Of a stretch of DNA of 64,000 bases, positions 9,681 through 17,425 are shown piece after piece. How positions within the stretch are numbered: position 1 is the stretch's first letter; each line of letters starts with the position of its first letter. Both the position numbers and the translations under genes were made by a program. Source of the DNA: Planktotalea sp. (lineage in GTDB: Bacteria; Pseudomonadota; Alphaproteobacteria; Rhodobacterales; Rhodobacteraceae). The DNA lies in assembly GCF_018607995.1 (NCBI RefSeq), contig NZ_JABBAL010000003.1, forward strand, positions 39,145 to 103,144. The letters are read 5' to 3'. Under the pieces are notes generated by a model, which saw nothing but the letters and a program-made list of their open reading frames with translations, searched no databases and was not told where the DNA came from.

Positions 9681-9712
9681 TTCCTAGCTGGAAGCACTCC
9701 CGGCGTTCCGGG
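9681..9712 (-). promoter_or_regulatory. pnp 5' leader hairpins
   Basis: On the minus strand CCCGG-AACG-CCGGG (9699–9712) is followed by TTCC-AGCTA-GGAA (9681–9693), the second enclosing the ribosome-binding AGGAA. Elsewhere pnp is autoregulated through leader hairpins cut by RNase III. These stems are short, so a role here is inference. Confidence 0.35.
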
Positions 9713-9846
9713 TCTTCCGTTCAATTAGTGGCCCCATTGCCACCGGCCTTTTCCATCGTTTTGTGCGCCAAGGCCAAAGCGTCACGTCTCAGATAGGGCG
9801 CGTTTATAGTAAATTTGTACGTTTGGGAAGAGGTCAGCTACTTGTC

Positions 9847-10229
9847 TTAAATGAACTTTGGCGGAGCAGCGCCTGCTCTAACAACAGGTTCAAGACCCAT
9901 GCTAAGGTCACTGCCAATGCGATGGGCAAGCGTCGACCAAGCGTGCGCAATGTTTGGTTCTAAATTCTGTGCAAGTGTTTCGTCAAAAAGGGCGAGCCAG
10001 ATGGGGAAATGATTCACATGGACGTTGCCAGCCGCTTTTTGAATTTGCATTGGATTGCCGTTGTATGAACGTTCTAGCAAGATCGCGTGATCTTCGCTTC
10101 TTGAATAGGCCAAACTTTCACGTGCAATGCGGATACAGGGCCAAGCGTTTCATGCGAGCGAACTTTGGCATAAAACGCTTCAGTCACACGCTCGATCTCA
10201 TCCGTTGTTATGTCTAACCGTGCAAGCAC
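9847..10229 (-). pseudogene. Group III truncated haemoglobin, broken by an internal frameshifting deletion
   Basis: The 5' part (GTG at 10229) reads VLARLDITTDEIERVTEAFY and on to PIQEAKIT, then stops. The 3' part, in another frame, reads AILLERSYNGNPM, HFPIWLALFDETL and AHAWSTLAHRIG to the stop at 9847. Together these are the two halves of a trHbIII; the few residues expected between EAKI and AILLERSY (normally around FWRN) are missing, so a small non-triplet deletion near 10105 broke the gene. The GTG directly abuts the stop of the 51-aa gene upstream. Such globins are linked to NO or oxygen chemistry, which fits the neighbouring NsrR-like regulator. Confidence 0.77.
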
Positions 10230-10385
10230 TTATACAACGATGATCCATACAAAGATCAAAGCGATAACAAGATAGATCAATGTATTAATCATCCATCGGA
10301 TCAAGGCCACGTCTCCTGTGGGATCAACGCCCAAACGTTCGCAGATCTTCGTGCCAGGCCAAAGGACCATATCAGAAATTTTCAT
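10230..10385 (-). CDS. Small single-pass membrane protein (51 aa), upstream of trHb
   Basis: ATG at 10385 and TAA at 10232–10230 give a 51-residue protein starting MKISDMVLWPGTKICERLG. Residues about 32–51 (from MINTLIYLVIALIF to the end) form one hydrophobic helix reaching almost the last residue, so a tail-anchored topology is likely. AGGAG lies upstream of the ATG. It is intact while the globin behind it is broken, and its stop codon directly touches the globin GTG (TAAGTG), indicating translational coupling. Function is not recognised; it may be a partner or membrane anchor of the globin. Divergent from the Rrf2 regulator. Confidence 0.68.
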   Translation of the reverse strand: MKISDMVLWPGTKICERLGVDPTGDVALIRWMINTLIYLVIALIFVWIIVV

Positions 10386-10472
10386 GAGTTTACTCCTAAA
10401 TAGGTATTTTAGATGCGGATTAAATAGATGTTTTATATGCGCATTGAGAATGCTAATTATGTGCTTATAAAA
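10386..10472. promoter_or_regulatory. Divergent promoter/operator region of the NO-type unit
   Basis: The 87-nt AT-rich gap between the small membrane protein and the Rrf2 gene contains TAGATGCGGATT, TAGATGTTTTAT and ATGCGCAT. The repeated (T)AGATG half-sites resemble elements of NsrR-type operators, but no complete palindrome can be claimed. Confidence 0.35.
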
Positions 10473-10895
10473 ATGGACAAATTTTCAGACTACGCGTTAC
10501 GTATCTTGATCTCACTGACCGCGCATGCGCCGGGCAAGTTGTCGGTGTCTCACATTGCGCGGATGTATGGGATATCAGAAAACCACCTTGCGAAGATCGC
10601 AACCCAACTTTCTAAGGGTGGTTTTGTGGTGTTAGAACGTGGTCGCGGAGGTAGTTTGACGTTGGCTGTGCCGGCTGTCAATATTTCGATTGGCACAGTT
10701 CTGCGCTCCTTGAAAAAAGATGAACCCGTCGCGGAGTGTTTTGGTGCCAATACCTCATGCGCGATCTTGCCCGCCTGTGGTTTGCGTGGCCCGTTGCTTG
10801 AGGCGCAAGAAGCGTTCTTTGCTGCTTTAGATGGCTATTCGCTGACGGATGTTGCAAAGGCGAAAGGGTGTTTGAAGGATTTGCTAGCCGTTTAG
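10473..10895 (+). CDS. nsrR: Rrf2-family regulator, NsrR-like with three cysteines (140 aa)
   Basis: DNA-binding repressor of the Rrf2 family. The start MDKFSDYALRILISL at 10473 is the canonical N-terminus. The winged helix follows (VSHIARMYGISENHLAKIA, then VVLERGRGGSLTLA). The cluster-binding loop has ECF, six residues, CAILPACGLRG, giving C-x6-C-x5-C; together with AILPACGLRGPL this is the NsrR arrangement for an NO-sensing [Fe-S] cluster. IscR has a different spacing and length. Divergent from the small membrane protein/trHb operon, its likely target. Ends at a shared terminator. Confidence 0.82.
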   Translation: MDKFSDYALRILISLTAHAPGKLSVSHIARMYGISENHLAKIATQLSKGGFVVLERGRGGSLTLAVPAVNISIGTVLRSLKKDEPVAECFGANTSCAILPACGLRGPLLEAQEAFFAALDGYSLTDVAKAKGCLKDLLAV

Positions 10896-10939
10896 ATCAA
10901 CACAGTGGGGCCATCCGTACTCCGCACTGATTGCACAAA

Positions 10940-10970
10940 AAACACCCGCCTCAAAGAGAGACGGGTGTTT
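10940..10970. terminator. Bidirectional terminator between the Rrf2 gene and rpsO
   Basis: AAACACCCGCCTC pairs with GAGACGGGTGTTT (one G·U), with A-tract on the left and TTTCTAATT on the right, so it functions for both convergent genes. Its presence means rpsO does not read through into pnp here. Confidence 0.85.
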
Positions 10971-10995
10971 CTAATTCGACGGTAAGAGCTGGCGC

Positions 10996-11265
10996 TTAGC
11001 GACGCAAGCCCAAACGTTTGATTAGGTCTTGGTAACGTGCTTCGTCTTTCGCACGTGCGTAGTCCAGAAGCTTACGGCGCAGAGCTACCATCTTCAGCAG
11101 ACCACGGCGACCATGGTTGTCTTTTTTGTGTGTTTTGAAGTGCTCTGTCAGTGTCGCGATGCGCGAGGACAGGATTGCAACTTGTACTTCTGGTGAACCT
11201 GTATCGCCTTCTTTGGTGGCGAATTCTTTCATCAGACGTGCTTTTTCTTCAGGCGTAATCGACAT
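10996..11265 (-). CDS. rpsO: 30S ribosomal protein S15 (89 aa)
   Basis: Primary 16S rRNA-binding protein of the small subunit. The 89-residue product has the standard length and motifs: [42 protein letters not shown] and an end RLGLRR. The start MSITPEEK at 11265 has AAAGGAG upstream. The truB–rpsO–pnp neighbourhood is partly preserved: truB lies 2.4 kb upstream, and pnp is cut off by the trHb/Rrf2 genes. A conserved-looking leader precedes it and a terminator follows. Confidence 0.97.
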   Translation of the reverse strand: MSITPEEKARLMKEFATKEGDTGSPEVQVAILSSRIATLTEHFKTHKKDNHGRRGLLKMVALRRKLLDYARAKDEARYQDLIKRLGLRR

Positions 11266-11365
11266 CGGGGTCTCCTTTAAGAGATAAAAGTGAATGGCGC
11301 AGGCCGGGATATCGTCCAGCAAGGCCCATGGAGAATCGTCTCTTTTCTAGGAGAGACAGGCGCGT
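11266..11365 (-). promoter_or_regulatory. rpsO: Candidate structured rpsO 5' leader
   Basis: The minus-strand leader carries GGGCCTTGC, GGACGATATCC and GGCCTGCGCC before AAAGGAG and the ATG. GGACGATATCC is itself near-palindromic, and GGCC/GGGCC segments can pair around it. Further upstream CTGTCTCTCC and AGAAAAGAGACG can form another stem. S15 autoregulation through leader RNA is known in several bacterial lineages, using unrelated structures. A regulatory role here is inference. Confidence 0.45.
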
Positions 11366-11410
11366 TTAGGTCAGATTAGGTCGAAAAGAAAGCAAAAAAC
11401 GCGCGCATAG

Positions 11411-12367
11411 CTACGCCTGTTCAACAAAGCTGATGTCAGACAGAGTTGGCGCGTCACCCGTCACTTCTGCAAGCGCGGTGCCGTTTGCTTGGATTAGCCA
11501 GCGGTCTGCTTGCTCTGCATCGCTTGAAATTCTCACCTCGGGTTCCACGTCGCCTGCTTCATAGACAAGCACCAAAGTGTCCTGCCCGCTTTCAAAACCC
11601 CAGATTTGCGCCGCTCCGTCCATGTTAGTGCTCAACACGGTTGCATCCGCACCTAGCCCGCCGGACACCTGATCGTCTGCCCCCGCGAAGATCGTATCAT
11701 TGCCATCTCCACCATTGAGAAAGTCAGTGCTCTCGGTCGTCTCTTCCCAACTGTTCAACGCATCGTCACCGCCGCCTCCATTCAAGAGATTGCTTCCCTC
11801 ACCGCCATCAAGAAGGTCGTTTTCTGCACTGCCAACAAGCGTGTCGTTGTCGAGGCCGCCCAAAAGTGTGTCGTTGTCTTCACCGCCATAAAGGCTGTCG
11901 TTGCCCTCGCCACCTGAGAGCGCATCATCGCCGTCATTGCCACTGAGCGTGTCGTTCCCAACGCCGCCATCAAGCGCGTCGCTTCCCTGATCTCCGAACA
12001 AGGCGTCAAACCCGTCATCGCCGGTCAATACATCGTTGCCGCTGTTTCCGTGGAGGACATCATCATCACCGCCACCTGCCATGACATTGTCGTTGCCATC
12101 AGCGCCGATCAGATCGTCAGCGGCATTGGTTCCAACCAGAAGATTATCGCCATCTGTTATTTCATTTGGATTGATTCGGGTGCCGCTGTCTTCATCCAAG
12201 TAGGATAAGAATTCCGTGCTCGTATCAGCGATTTGCGTAGTGAAGTCGTCTTTTAGGGTGTCTAGTAATATGCCATCGTCAGTTTCATCCGTGTTTGTAC
12301 CGGGTTCGACAAGCGAGATAGAGCCAATCGCCAACATCCCCAAAAGACCATCTAAAATAAGCATCAC
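11411..12367 (-). CDS. RTX-type calcium-binding secreted protein (318 aa)
   Basis: Residues about 75–245 hold tandem glycine/aspartate nonapeptides of the GGxGxDxLx type (GADGNDNVM, GNDGDDALS, GGEGNDSLYG, GGDGNDTIFAG), which fold into a Ca2+-binding beta-roll. The N-terminus (MLILDGLLGMLAIGSISLV) is hydrophobic, and the C-terminal 70 residues end DISFVEQA with no enzymatic domain. Such proteins are exported by type I secretion using a C-terminal signal; no type I transporter gene is nearby. ATG and GTG-rich alternatives near 12364 do not change the product much. The function of the repeats beyond Ca2+ binding is unknown. Confidence 0.85.
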   Translation of the reverse strand: MMLILDGLLGMLAIGSISLVEPGTNTDETDDGILLDTLKDDFTTQIADTSTEFLSYLDEDSGTRINPNEITDGDNLLVGTNAADDLIGADGNDNVMAGGGDDDVLHGNSGNDVLTGDDGFDALFGDQGSDALDGGVGNDTLSGNDGDDALSGGEGNDSLYGGEDNDTLLGGLDNDTLVGSAENDLLDGGEGSNLLNGGGGDDALNSWEETTESTDFLNGGDGNDTIFAGADDQVSGGLGADATVLSTNMDGAAQIWGFESGQDTLVLVYEAGDVEPEVRISSDAEQADRWLIQANGTALAEVTGDAPTLSDISFVEQA

Positions 12368-12439
12368 GCACCTCTTTAAACCCCAATCAGGTGATTGACG
12401 GTCAAAGTTGCGACGGGCAAATCTATTTAGATTAATTGG

Positions 12440-12724
12440 TTAACGTCTACGCGGTGCCGAAGCGGGAATTTCGATCCAGTCAATCAGCTGTTTGGTAAAG
12501 TCGCCGATGATGGGAATAAACTCGAATTGCGATAGCCACCAAACCACAAGCGACACCAATATTGACGCGCCCAGAACGGAGCCAAGACCAAACGCAAGGC
12601 CACGTGTGAATTGGAAAAGAATGAGCTTCCACAGAGAGTTATGAACCCGAATTAAGCGATGTTCGTTGAGCGTTTCAAGTTCCGCCGTGAGCTTGTCGAG
12701 GCGCGTGTTCGTATTATCAGTCAT
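12440..12724 (-). CDS. DUF5665-like small membrane protein (94 aa)
   Basis: ATG at 12724 gives MTDNTNTRLDKLTAELETLN, a short amphipathic helix, then a helix with FQFTRGLAFGLGSVLGASIL and SLVVWWLSQFEFIPIIGDF, forming one long or two short membrane segments, ending in basic PRRR. The RGLAFGLGSVLG motif is typical of the DUF5665 family. Function is unknown. Its start overlaps the end of the DUF1643 gene by 8 nt, so the two are co-transcribed. Confidence 0.75.
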   Translation of the reverse strand: MTDNTNTRLDKLTAELETLNEHRLIRVHNSLWKLILFQFTRGLAFGLGSVLGASILVSLVVWWLSQFEFIPIIGDFTKQLIDWIEIPASAPRRR

Positions 12725-13235
12725 TGGGTAAATCCCAGCGTTGTGGTTGTTCTGTATAAGCGATGTAGAGCGGGTGTTTTGGATGGCCCGCCTTGCTGAG
12801 ACCGAGGTGGTAAAGCGGTTTCCCAAGTTTGCACAAAAGCTGCTGAACTTCTGCCCCACGTGCCAAGTGCGCCCCATGCGTGCCCCATGCGACGATGATT
12901 TGATCAGAGGTGCGGCTTGCGTCCAAAATGGCATCATCGTTTGCTGGACCGATTGGATCAGCAGCTGCCTTCATCTTGCGCGGATCGGTGTCGCGCCACG
13001 CAAATATGTTGGTCACACTGAAACTGCCAAATCCAAGTGCGCGTGCACGACGCTCGCATCGCTCAACGGTTGGATCATTTTGCACTTCAGTCGCTGTCGA
13101 GGGGTTGAGCATGATGAAACACACATGCTTGCCAGCGCTGTCCCACACGCGGCTAAGGGAATATCGATATTGCTTGCAATCGGAATAAACCGCAGTTGAG
13201 GGCGCATCACCTTTGGTATGTGTTCGCGTGATCAT
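12717..13235 (-). CDS. DUF1643 family protein (172 aa)
   Basis: Start MITRTHTKGDAPSTAVYSD at 13235. YRYSLSRVWD, FIMLNPSTATEVQNDPTVERC, FSVTNIFAWRDTDPRKM and IVAWGTHG are the conserved blocks of DUF1643, a widespread cytoplasmic family of unknown function. In-frame upstream codons to 13307 lack similarity and would run into the divergent VOC gene promoter. It forms an operon with the DUF5665 gene. Divergent from the VOC protein at 13311. Confidence 0.85.
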   Translation of the reverse strand: MITRTHTKGDAPSTAVYSDCKQYRYSLSRVWDSAGKHVCFIMLNPSTATEVQNDPTVERCERRARALGFGSFSVTNIFAWRDTDPRKMKAAADPIGPANDDAILDASRTSDQIIVAWGTHGAHLARGAEVQQLLCKLGKPLYHLGLSKAGHPKHPLYIAYTEQPQRWDLPND

Positions 13236-13310
13236 ATGCGCCGTTATGCCTGAAACGTGCGAGTGTGCAAATCTGTGTAAGTGTGTCGCGAAAGTAAGAA
13301 AGGACATCAG

Positions 13311-13679
13311 ATGAACCTAGGCGCGTTTTCGATCAGCTTGACGGTAAAGGATCTTAGCAAATCCATCGCATTTTACGAGGATCTTGGCGTTACGCACTTT
13401 GGCGGCACAGTCGAGCGTGGTTATGCGATTTTGAAAAACGGCGAGAGCTTGGTCGGGCTGTTTAAAGGGATGTTTGAGACAAACACGTTAACGTTCAACT
13501 CCGTTTGGGATCAGTCCGCGCAAAATGTTGATCCGTTCGATGATGTACGTGCAATCAAGGAAAAGATGGTCGCCGCAGGACATGTGATTGAGCATGAGCA
13601 AGGTGGCGAAGAGGGGCCTGCGAGTTTCGTTGTGGTTGATCCTGATGGTAATCCGATCTTGATCGACCAGCACCGCTAG
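13311..13679 (+). CDS. VOC-superfamily (glyoxalase-like) protein (122 aa)
   Basis: Start [19 protein letters not shown] has AAGGA upstream. The paired beta-alpha-beta modules are visible: [12 protein letters not shown] in the first half and [16 protein letters not shown] at the end, the latter providing a conserved metal-ligand-like segment. The family includes glyoxalases, dioxygenases and resistance proteins, so no reaction is assigned. Its stop overlaps the convergent truB stop by 4 nt. Confidence 0.83.
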   Translation: MNLGAFSISLTVKDLSKSIAFYEDLGVTHFGGTVERGYAILKNGESLVGLFKGMFETNTLTFNSVWDQSAQNVDPFDDVRAIKEKMVAAGHVIEHEQGGEEGPASFVVVDPDGNPILIDQHR

Positions 13680-14590
13680 CTCGGGCGCACGAATACGCGT
13701 GACGGGTGCAATTCGCCTGCTTTGTAGATGCCCACGGCAACAGCTTGCCCATTGAGGGACGCCCAAGCCTCGTCGCCGCATTCAATGCCATCTGCGGCGA
13801 ACACCATGCCGGGATTGCCGTTGCGCAATTTGGTCGCTCCTTCCTCAGAGCATCGCAATTCAGGTAGGTTATCAAGCCCAATTTCAAGAGGTTGGATATG
13901 ATCGTCCAGCGCTGGCGTGCGCTCTAGCTCTTTGATCAGCTCCAGGCTGACTCCATTGCTCGCGACAAACGGGCCAGACCAAATACGACGCAATTTTAGG
14001 ACATGCCCGTAGCTCCCTAACGCAGCACCCAAGTCGCGCGCGATGGAGCGTACGTAGCCACCTTTGCCGCAGGTCATTTCCAGCTCCACATGATCTGCAT
14101 CAGGGCGGTCAATTAACAGCAGTTCTTCAACCCAAAGCGGGCGCGCAGACAGTTCAACATCCTCACCATCGCGCGCAAGTTTGTAGGCGCGCTGTCCGTC
14201 AATTTTCACCGCGGAAAATTTTGGTGGCACCTGTTGAATGTCCCCAATGAATGCGCTGAGCGCTTCTGTGATCTCAGCATCTTCTGGACGCAAATCACTT
14301 TTCTCAATCACTTCACCTTCGGCATCATCAGTATTGGTCGCTTGGCCCAAACGCACTGTGAAACGGTAAGCTTTCAAAGCATCGGTGATATAGGCTACAG
14401 TTTTTGTCGCTTCGCCCAAGGCCACCGCCAAAACGCCCGTCGCTTCAGGATCAAGCGTGCCAGCATGGCCTGCTTTCTTCGCCTCAAGCGCCCATTTCAC
14501 TTTATTCACAACGGCGGTCGATGTAATGCCCGCAGGCTTGTCGATAACTATCCAGCCGGAAATATCGCGACCTTTGCGTTTACGTGCCAT
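13676..14590 (-). CDS. truB: tRNA pseudouridine-55 synthase (304 aa)
   Basis: Isomerises U55 in the tRNA T-loop. The catalytic block [22 protein letters not shown] has the nucleophilic Asp, preceded by [33 protein letters not shown] and [15 protein letters not shown] are further TruB motifs, and a PUA-like C-terminus ends SRVFVRPS. The start [12 protein letters not shown] at 14590 is the usual alphaproteobacterial N-terminus. It follows the glycosidase gene by 57 nt in the order rbfA–DUF2233–truB. Confidence 0.95.
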   Translation of the reverse strand: MARKRKGRDISGWIVIDKPAGITSTAVVNKVKWALEAKKAGHAGTLDPEATGVLAVALGEATKTVAYITDALKAYRFTVRLGQATNTDDAEGEVIEKSDLRPEDAEITEALSAFIGDIQQVPPKFSAVKIDGQRAYKLARDGEDVELSARPLWVEELLLIDRPDADHVELEMTCGKGGYVRSIARDLGAALGSYGHVLKLRRIWSGPFVASNGVSLELIKELERTPALDDHIQPLEIGLDNLPELRCSEEGATKLRNGNPGMVFAADGIECGDEAWASLNGQAVAVGIYKAGELHPSRVFVRPS

Positions 14591-14647
14591 GGGAGTGTCC
14601 TTAATTACCTGAGCGCGCCGACTAGCCAATTGGCGCGCGCCCGTCAA

Positions 14648-15385
14648 TTACTCTGCGGGGATAACCGTGCCAACGATGGGGCCTAGTTTGTTCCAGCCAA
14701 CGCCGGAGGAGTCGATCTCAGGCGCATAAAGTCGCGAAATATTGCCATCAAAGAACAGCGCGTTCGGGGTTTTCAGAACATCACGATAAAAAGTGCCGAA
14801 CTCGTGGAAGGTCACGGTGTTACGCGAAATCGCAAAGGTGGCAATACGGCCATCCGCGCTAGTGCCAACGCCATTGCGGAGGTAGCGCGACGTGCTGTCG
14901 ATCAAGAAGCGTGGGTGCAGGTTGCCATCAATCACCAACATCGGGCCAGATTGGCTGGCATAGGTACACAGAGGCGAGCGTTTGGCGAATTTGCGCGCTT
15001 CGATCACATCAGCGCGGTTTTCACTGATGCAAAATACACCATTGGGCAGCAGGCCAAAGTTGCCTGGACCATCTGATGTGATGACGCGTTGCTCTTGCTT
15101 GCCATTCTCAAGGTAAAATCCAACAGGTGAGCGGTCTTCGTGATACATGCCCGCGTTCATCGCAAAGCCCAGCTTTTCGCCGTTGTCTTTCAGCGCAGAA
15201 TTTACGGAGGAAAAATAGCCATGCACTTCGTCCGCGTCGTCTTTCAGAAACAGGCGTAGGTCCTCGCTGGCAAGGTCTACATCGCAGACCACAAAGCGGT
15301 TGCCTTTATAGATTTGCTCACGACACTCTGCGGCGACTAAGGGCGACGACAAGCAGATTAAGAGTGCGGTGAGCCAGAGCTTCAT
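14648..15385 (-). CDS. Secreted phosphodiester glycosidase family protein (DUF2233, 245 aa)
   Basis: N-terminal signal peptide MKLWLTALLICLSSPLVAA, so periplasmic or secreted. Core motifs FAMNAGMYHEDRSPVGFYLENGKQ (split here), NFGLLPNGVFCI, SGPMLVIDGNLHPRF and ALFFDGNISRLY define the NAGPA/DUF2233 fold. Homologues include phosphodiester glycosidases; the bacterial substrate is unknown. Its ATG overlaps the rbfA stop by 4 nt, so it is translated from the rbfA–truB transcript. Confidence 0.85.
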   Translation of the reverse strand: MKLWLTALLICLSSPLVAAECREQIYKGNRFVVCDVDLASEDLRLFLKDDADEVHGYFSSVNSALKDNGEKLGFAMNAGMYHEDRSPVGFYLENGKQEQRVITSDGPGNFGLLPNGVFCISENRADVIEARKFAKRSPLCTYASQSGPMLVIDGNLHPRFLIDSTSRYLRNGVGTSADGRIATFAISRNTVTFHEFGTFYRDVLKTPNALFFDGNISRLYAPEIDSSGVGWNKLGPIVGTVIPAE

Positions 15386-15804
15386 TCGTCTTCTTCGTCT
15401 CGTTCGGTCGCGCGCTCGATATCCGCGCGCACATGCTCTTGCTCAAACAATCGGCGTGTCTCATCCATTTTATCAAATGTCTCATCAAGGCGGAAGCGCA
15501 TGTCAGGGGAGTGTTTCAAAGCGAGCTTTTTGTTGATCAACTGGCGCAATTCGCCTTTGTTTTTGGCGAGCAATCCGATCACATCGTCTTTGCCTTCTCC
15601 CCCAAGCGGTAGTGCATAAACAGTGGCAACACGTAGATCAGGGGACACGCGCACCTCACCTATTGTCACAGACAAGCGGTTGAGATCAGCGTCATGCAAA
15701 TCGCCACGTTGCAGGATTTCGGACAGACCACGACGGATCAATTCGCCAACCCGAAGTTGGCGCTGCGATGGGCCGGAGCCGCTGGAGTATGATTTCTTAG
15801 CCAT
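15382..15804 (-). CDS. rbfA: Ribosome-binding factor A (140 aa)
   Basis: Late 30S maturation factor and cold-shock protein with a KH-like fold. The start MAKKSYSSGSGPSQRQLRVGELIRR at 15804 is typical. RLSVTIGEVRVSPDLRVATVYALPLG and FRLDETFDKMDETRRLFEQ follow, with an acidic tail. It is the first gene of the rbfA–DUF2233–truB group and divergent from dapB. Confidence 0.95.
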   Translation of the reverse strand: MAKKSYSSGSGPSQRQLRVGELIRRGLSEILQRGDLHDADLNRLSVTIGEVRVSPDLRVATVYALPLGGEGKDDVIGLLAKNKGELRQLINKKLALKHSPDMRFRLDETFDKMDETRRLFEQEHVRADIERATERDEEDE

Positions 15805-15887
15805 GAGCATCACTTAAGCGCTCTTGCCGCCTTTGCCAAGCTGCTGTGCGCGGGTTAAGAAGGGGTAACGAGATAAGGAATATTGCG

Positions 15888-16697
15888 ATGACTGAAACGC
15901 CTGGAATTGTTGTGACTGGTGCCTCTGGCCGTATGGGGCAGATGTTGATCAAGACCATTCAGGAAAGCGATGCCGCGCATCTTGTTGGCGCTTTGGAACG
16001 TCCCGGGCACGATTGGGTTGGTTGCGATGTTGGCGTTGCCATGGGGGGGGCTGAGGTTGGTTTGCAGGTCACCGATGACCCTTTGGAGGTGTTTGCCAAG
16101 GCACAAGCGGTTATTGATTTCACTTCTCCGGATGCGAGCGTCGCTTTTGCGAGCCTCGCCGCGCAAGCGCGCGCTGTTCATGTGATCGGTACAACGGGAT
16201 TCGAGGATCATCACTTGGCTGCATTCACCGCTGCTGCACGGCACGCCACTATTGTGCGGGCGGGCAACATGAGTCTTGGGGTAAATTTGCTGACCCAGCT
16301 GACGAAAAAAGTCGCCGCTGCGCTTGATGAAGACTTCGACATCGAAGTGATCGAAGCGCATCACAATATGAAAATAGATGCGCCCTCTGGCACCGCACTC
16401 ATGCTTGGTGAAGCCGCAGCCGAGGGGCGCGGTGTTGATCTCAAGGACGTGCGCGACAGCGGGCGTGATGGCATCACCGGAGCGCGCAAGCGCGGCGACA
16501 TTGGCTTCACTGCTATTCGAGGTGGTGATATTGTCGGCGAGCATGACGTGTTGTTCGCAGCTTCTGGCGAGCGGATTGTGATCCGCCACATGGCCACAGA
16601 TCGGCGTGTTTTCTCACGCGGTGCGCTGAAAGCGGCGCTTTGGGGGCAAGGTAAGGCACCGGGCGAATATGATATGCTCGATGTGCTTGGTCTTTGA
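15888..16697 (+). CDS. dapB: 4-hydroxy-tetrahydrodipicolinate reductase (269 aa)
   Basis: NAD(P)H-dependent step of the diaminopimelate/lysine pathway. Start [19 protein letters not shown] at 15888 with AAGGAA upstream. The dinucleotide loop is [17 protein letters not shown] and the catalytic block [21 protein letters not shown] are intact (HH-x3-K and SGTA). [20 protein letters not shown] closes the protein. Its partner dapA is 11 kb away in this window, so the pathway is dispersed. Confidence 0.96.
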   Translation: MTETPGIVVTGASGRMGQMLIKTIQESDAAHLVGALERPGHDWVGCDVGVAMGGAEVGLQVTDDPLEVFAKAQAVIDFTSPDASVAFASLAAQARAVHVIGTTGFEDHHLAAFTAAARHATIVRAGNMSLGVNLLTQLTKKVAAALDEDFDIEVIEAHHNMKIDAPSGTALMLGEAAAEGRGVDLKDVRDSGRDGITGARKRGDIGFTAIRGGDIVGEHDVLFAASGERIVIRHMATDRRVFSRGALKAALWGQGKAPGEYDMLDVLGL

Positions 16698-16810
16698 ATT
16701 TTCTTAAATTTGGCAAAAAGCCTAGCTAGATTAGCAGCGGCAACGCGTAGAAGTTTGATCCAGTCTGGCCGTCTTGGCGTATGGTTTGTAAATCGAAGGA
16801 GTTTTGTTTC

Positions 16811-17161
16811 ATGTTTAGACTCAGCGCACTTGCCATTGCTCTGGTTGCCACACCCGCGTTTGCAGCCAATTACACGAAGATCAATTACAAGACCGAGTTC
16901 GTGAAACTGGTGCAGGGCAAAATGCTCACACGCCCCTTGGTAAAGCTCCAAGTGTCTTCCGCAGGCAGCATCAAAGGTCGCGGCGCGATATGGGATGTGA
17001 ATGGTCAATGGACTTGGCAAAACGGCTATTTCTGTCGCAACTTAAATTGGGGGGGCATGGAGCTAGGTTATAATTGCCAAGAGGTTGGCTTGTCGAACGG
17101 CAAAGTCCGCTTCACGTCTGATGAGGGCACAGGTCAGTCCGCTGAGTTCAAGCTGCGCTAA
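16811..17161 (+). CDS. Small secreted protein often mislabelled 'dihydrodipicolinate reductase' (116 aa)
   Basis: MFRLSALAIALVATPAFAA is a clear signal peptide; the mature part is about 97 residues. Visible conserved positions are GQWTWQNGYFCRNL, GYNCQEV and VRFTSDEGTGQSAEFKLR, with just two cysteines likely to form a disulfide. I know similar small Rhodobacterales proteins under a dihydrodipicolinate-reductase name, but there is no Rossmann loop or catalytic block and real dapB lies just upstream. Function unknown; periplasmic location inferred. AAGGAG precedes the ATG. Confidence 0.7.
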   Translation: MFRLSALAIALVATPAFAANYTKINYKTEFVKLVQGKMLTRPLVKLQVSSAGSIKGRGAIWDVNGQWTWQNGYFCRNLNWGGMELGYNCQEVGLSNGKVRFTSDEGTGQSAEFKLR

Positions 17162-17165
17162 GCCG

Positions 17166-17345
17166 TTAGAAATCGACTGCGATTCCCTTTTTCTCCCAAT
17201 CACCATAGCGCACGGGCTCAGGCCCATTGCGTCCACCGAGTTCCGGCGCGAGATCTAGCACTTTTGCGGTCTTGCGACGTTCCTCTGCTTCAGCCAAGGC
17301 GCGCTGGGCGGCGGGAGGCAGATCGTTGTTCTCTATGTCGGCCAT
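17166..17345 (-). CDS. DUF1674 protein, SdhAF4-like assembly factor (59 aa)
   Basis: Start MADIENNDLPPAAQRALAEA with AAAGGAG upstream. The C-terminal block GGRNGPEPVRYGDWEKKGIAVDF (residues about 37–59) is the DUF1674 signature shared with mitochondrial succinate dehydrogenase assembly factor 4, which acts on the flavinylated SdhA subunit. The gene is often adjacent to rsmB in Rhodobacterales, and here it is divergent from it. The frame is open far upstream, but that part overlaps rsmB and is not coding. Confidence 0.88.
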   Translation of the reverse strand: MADIENNDLPPAAQRALAEAEERRKTAKVLDLAPELGGRNGPEPVRYGDWEKKGIAVDF

Positions 17346-17425
17346 CTCAGCGCTCCTTTCCAAGGGGTCATCCCCTTGATATACGCCGCGAGACAGGGTC
17401 GGCAAGCAGTGCAAAGGCGATTTAA

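Noticed and set aside
11411..12367. DNA-level tandem repeat as a genomic element
   Set aside because: The repetitive pattern is explained by RTX nonapeptides in a coding frame.
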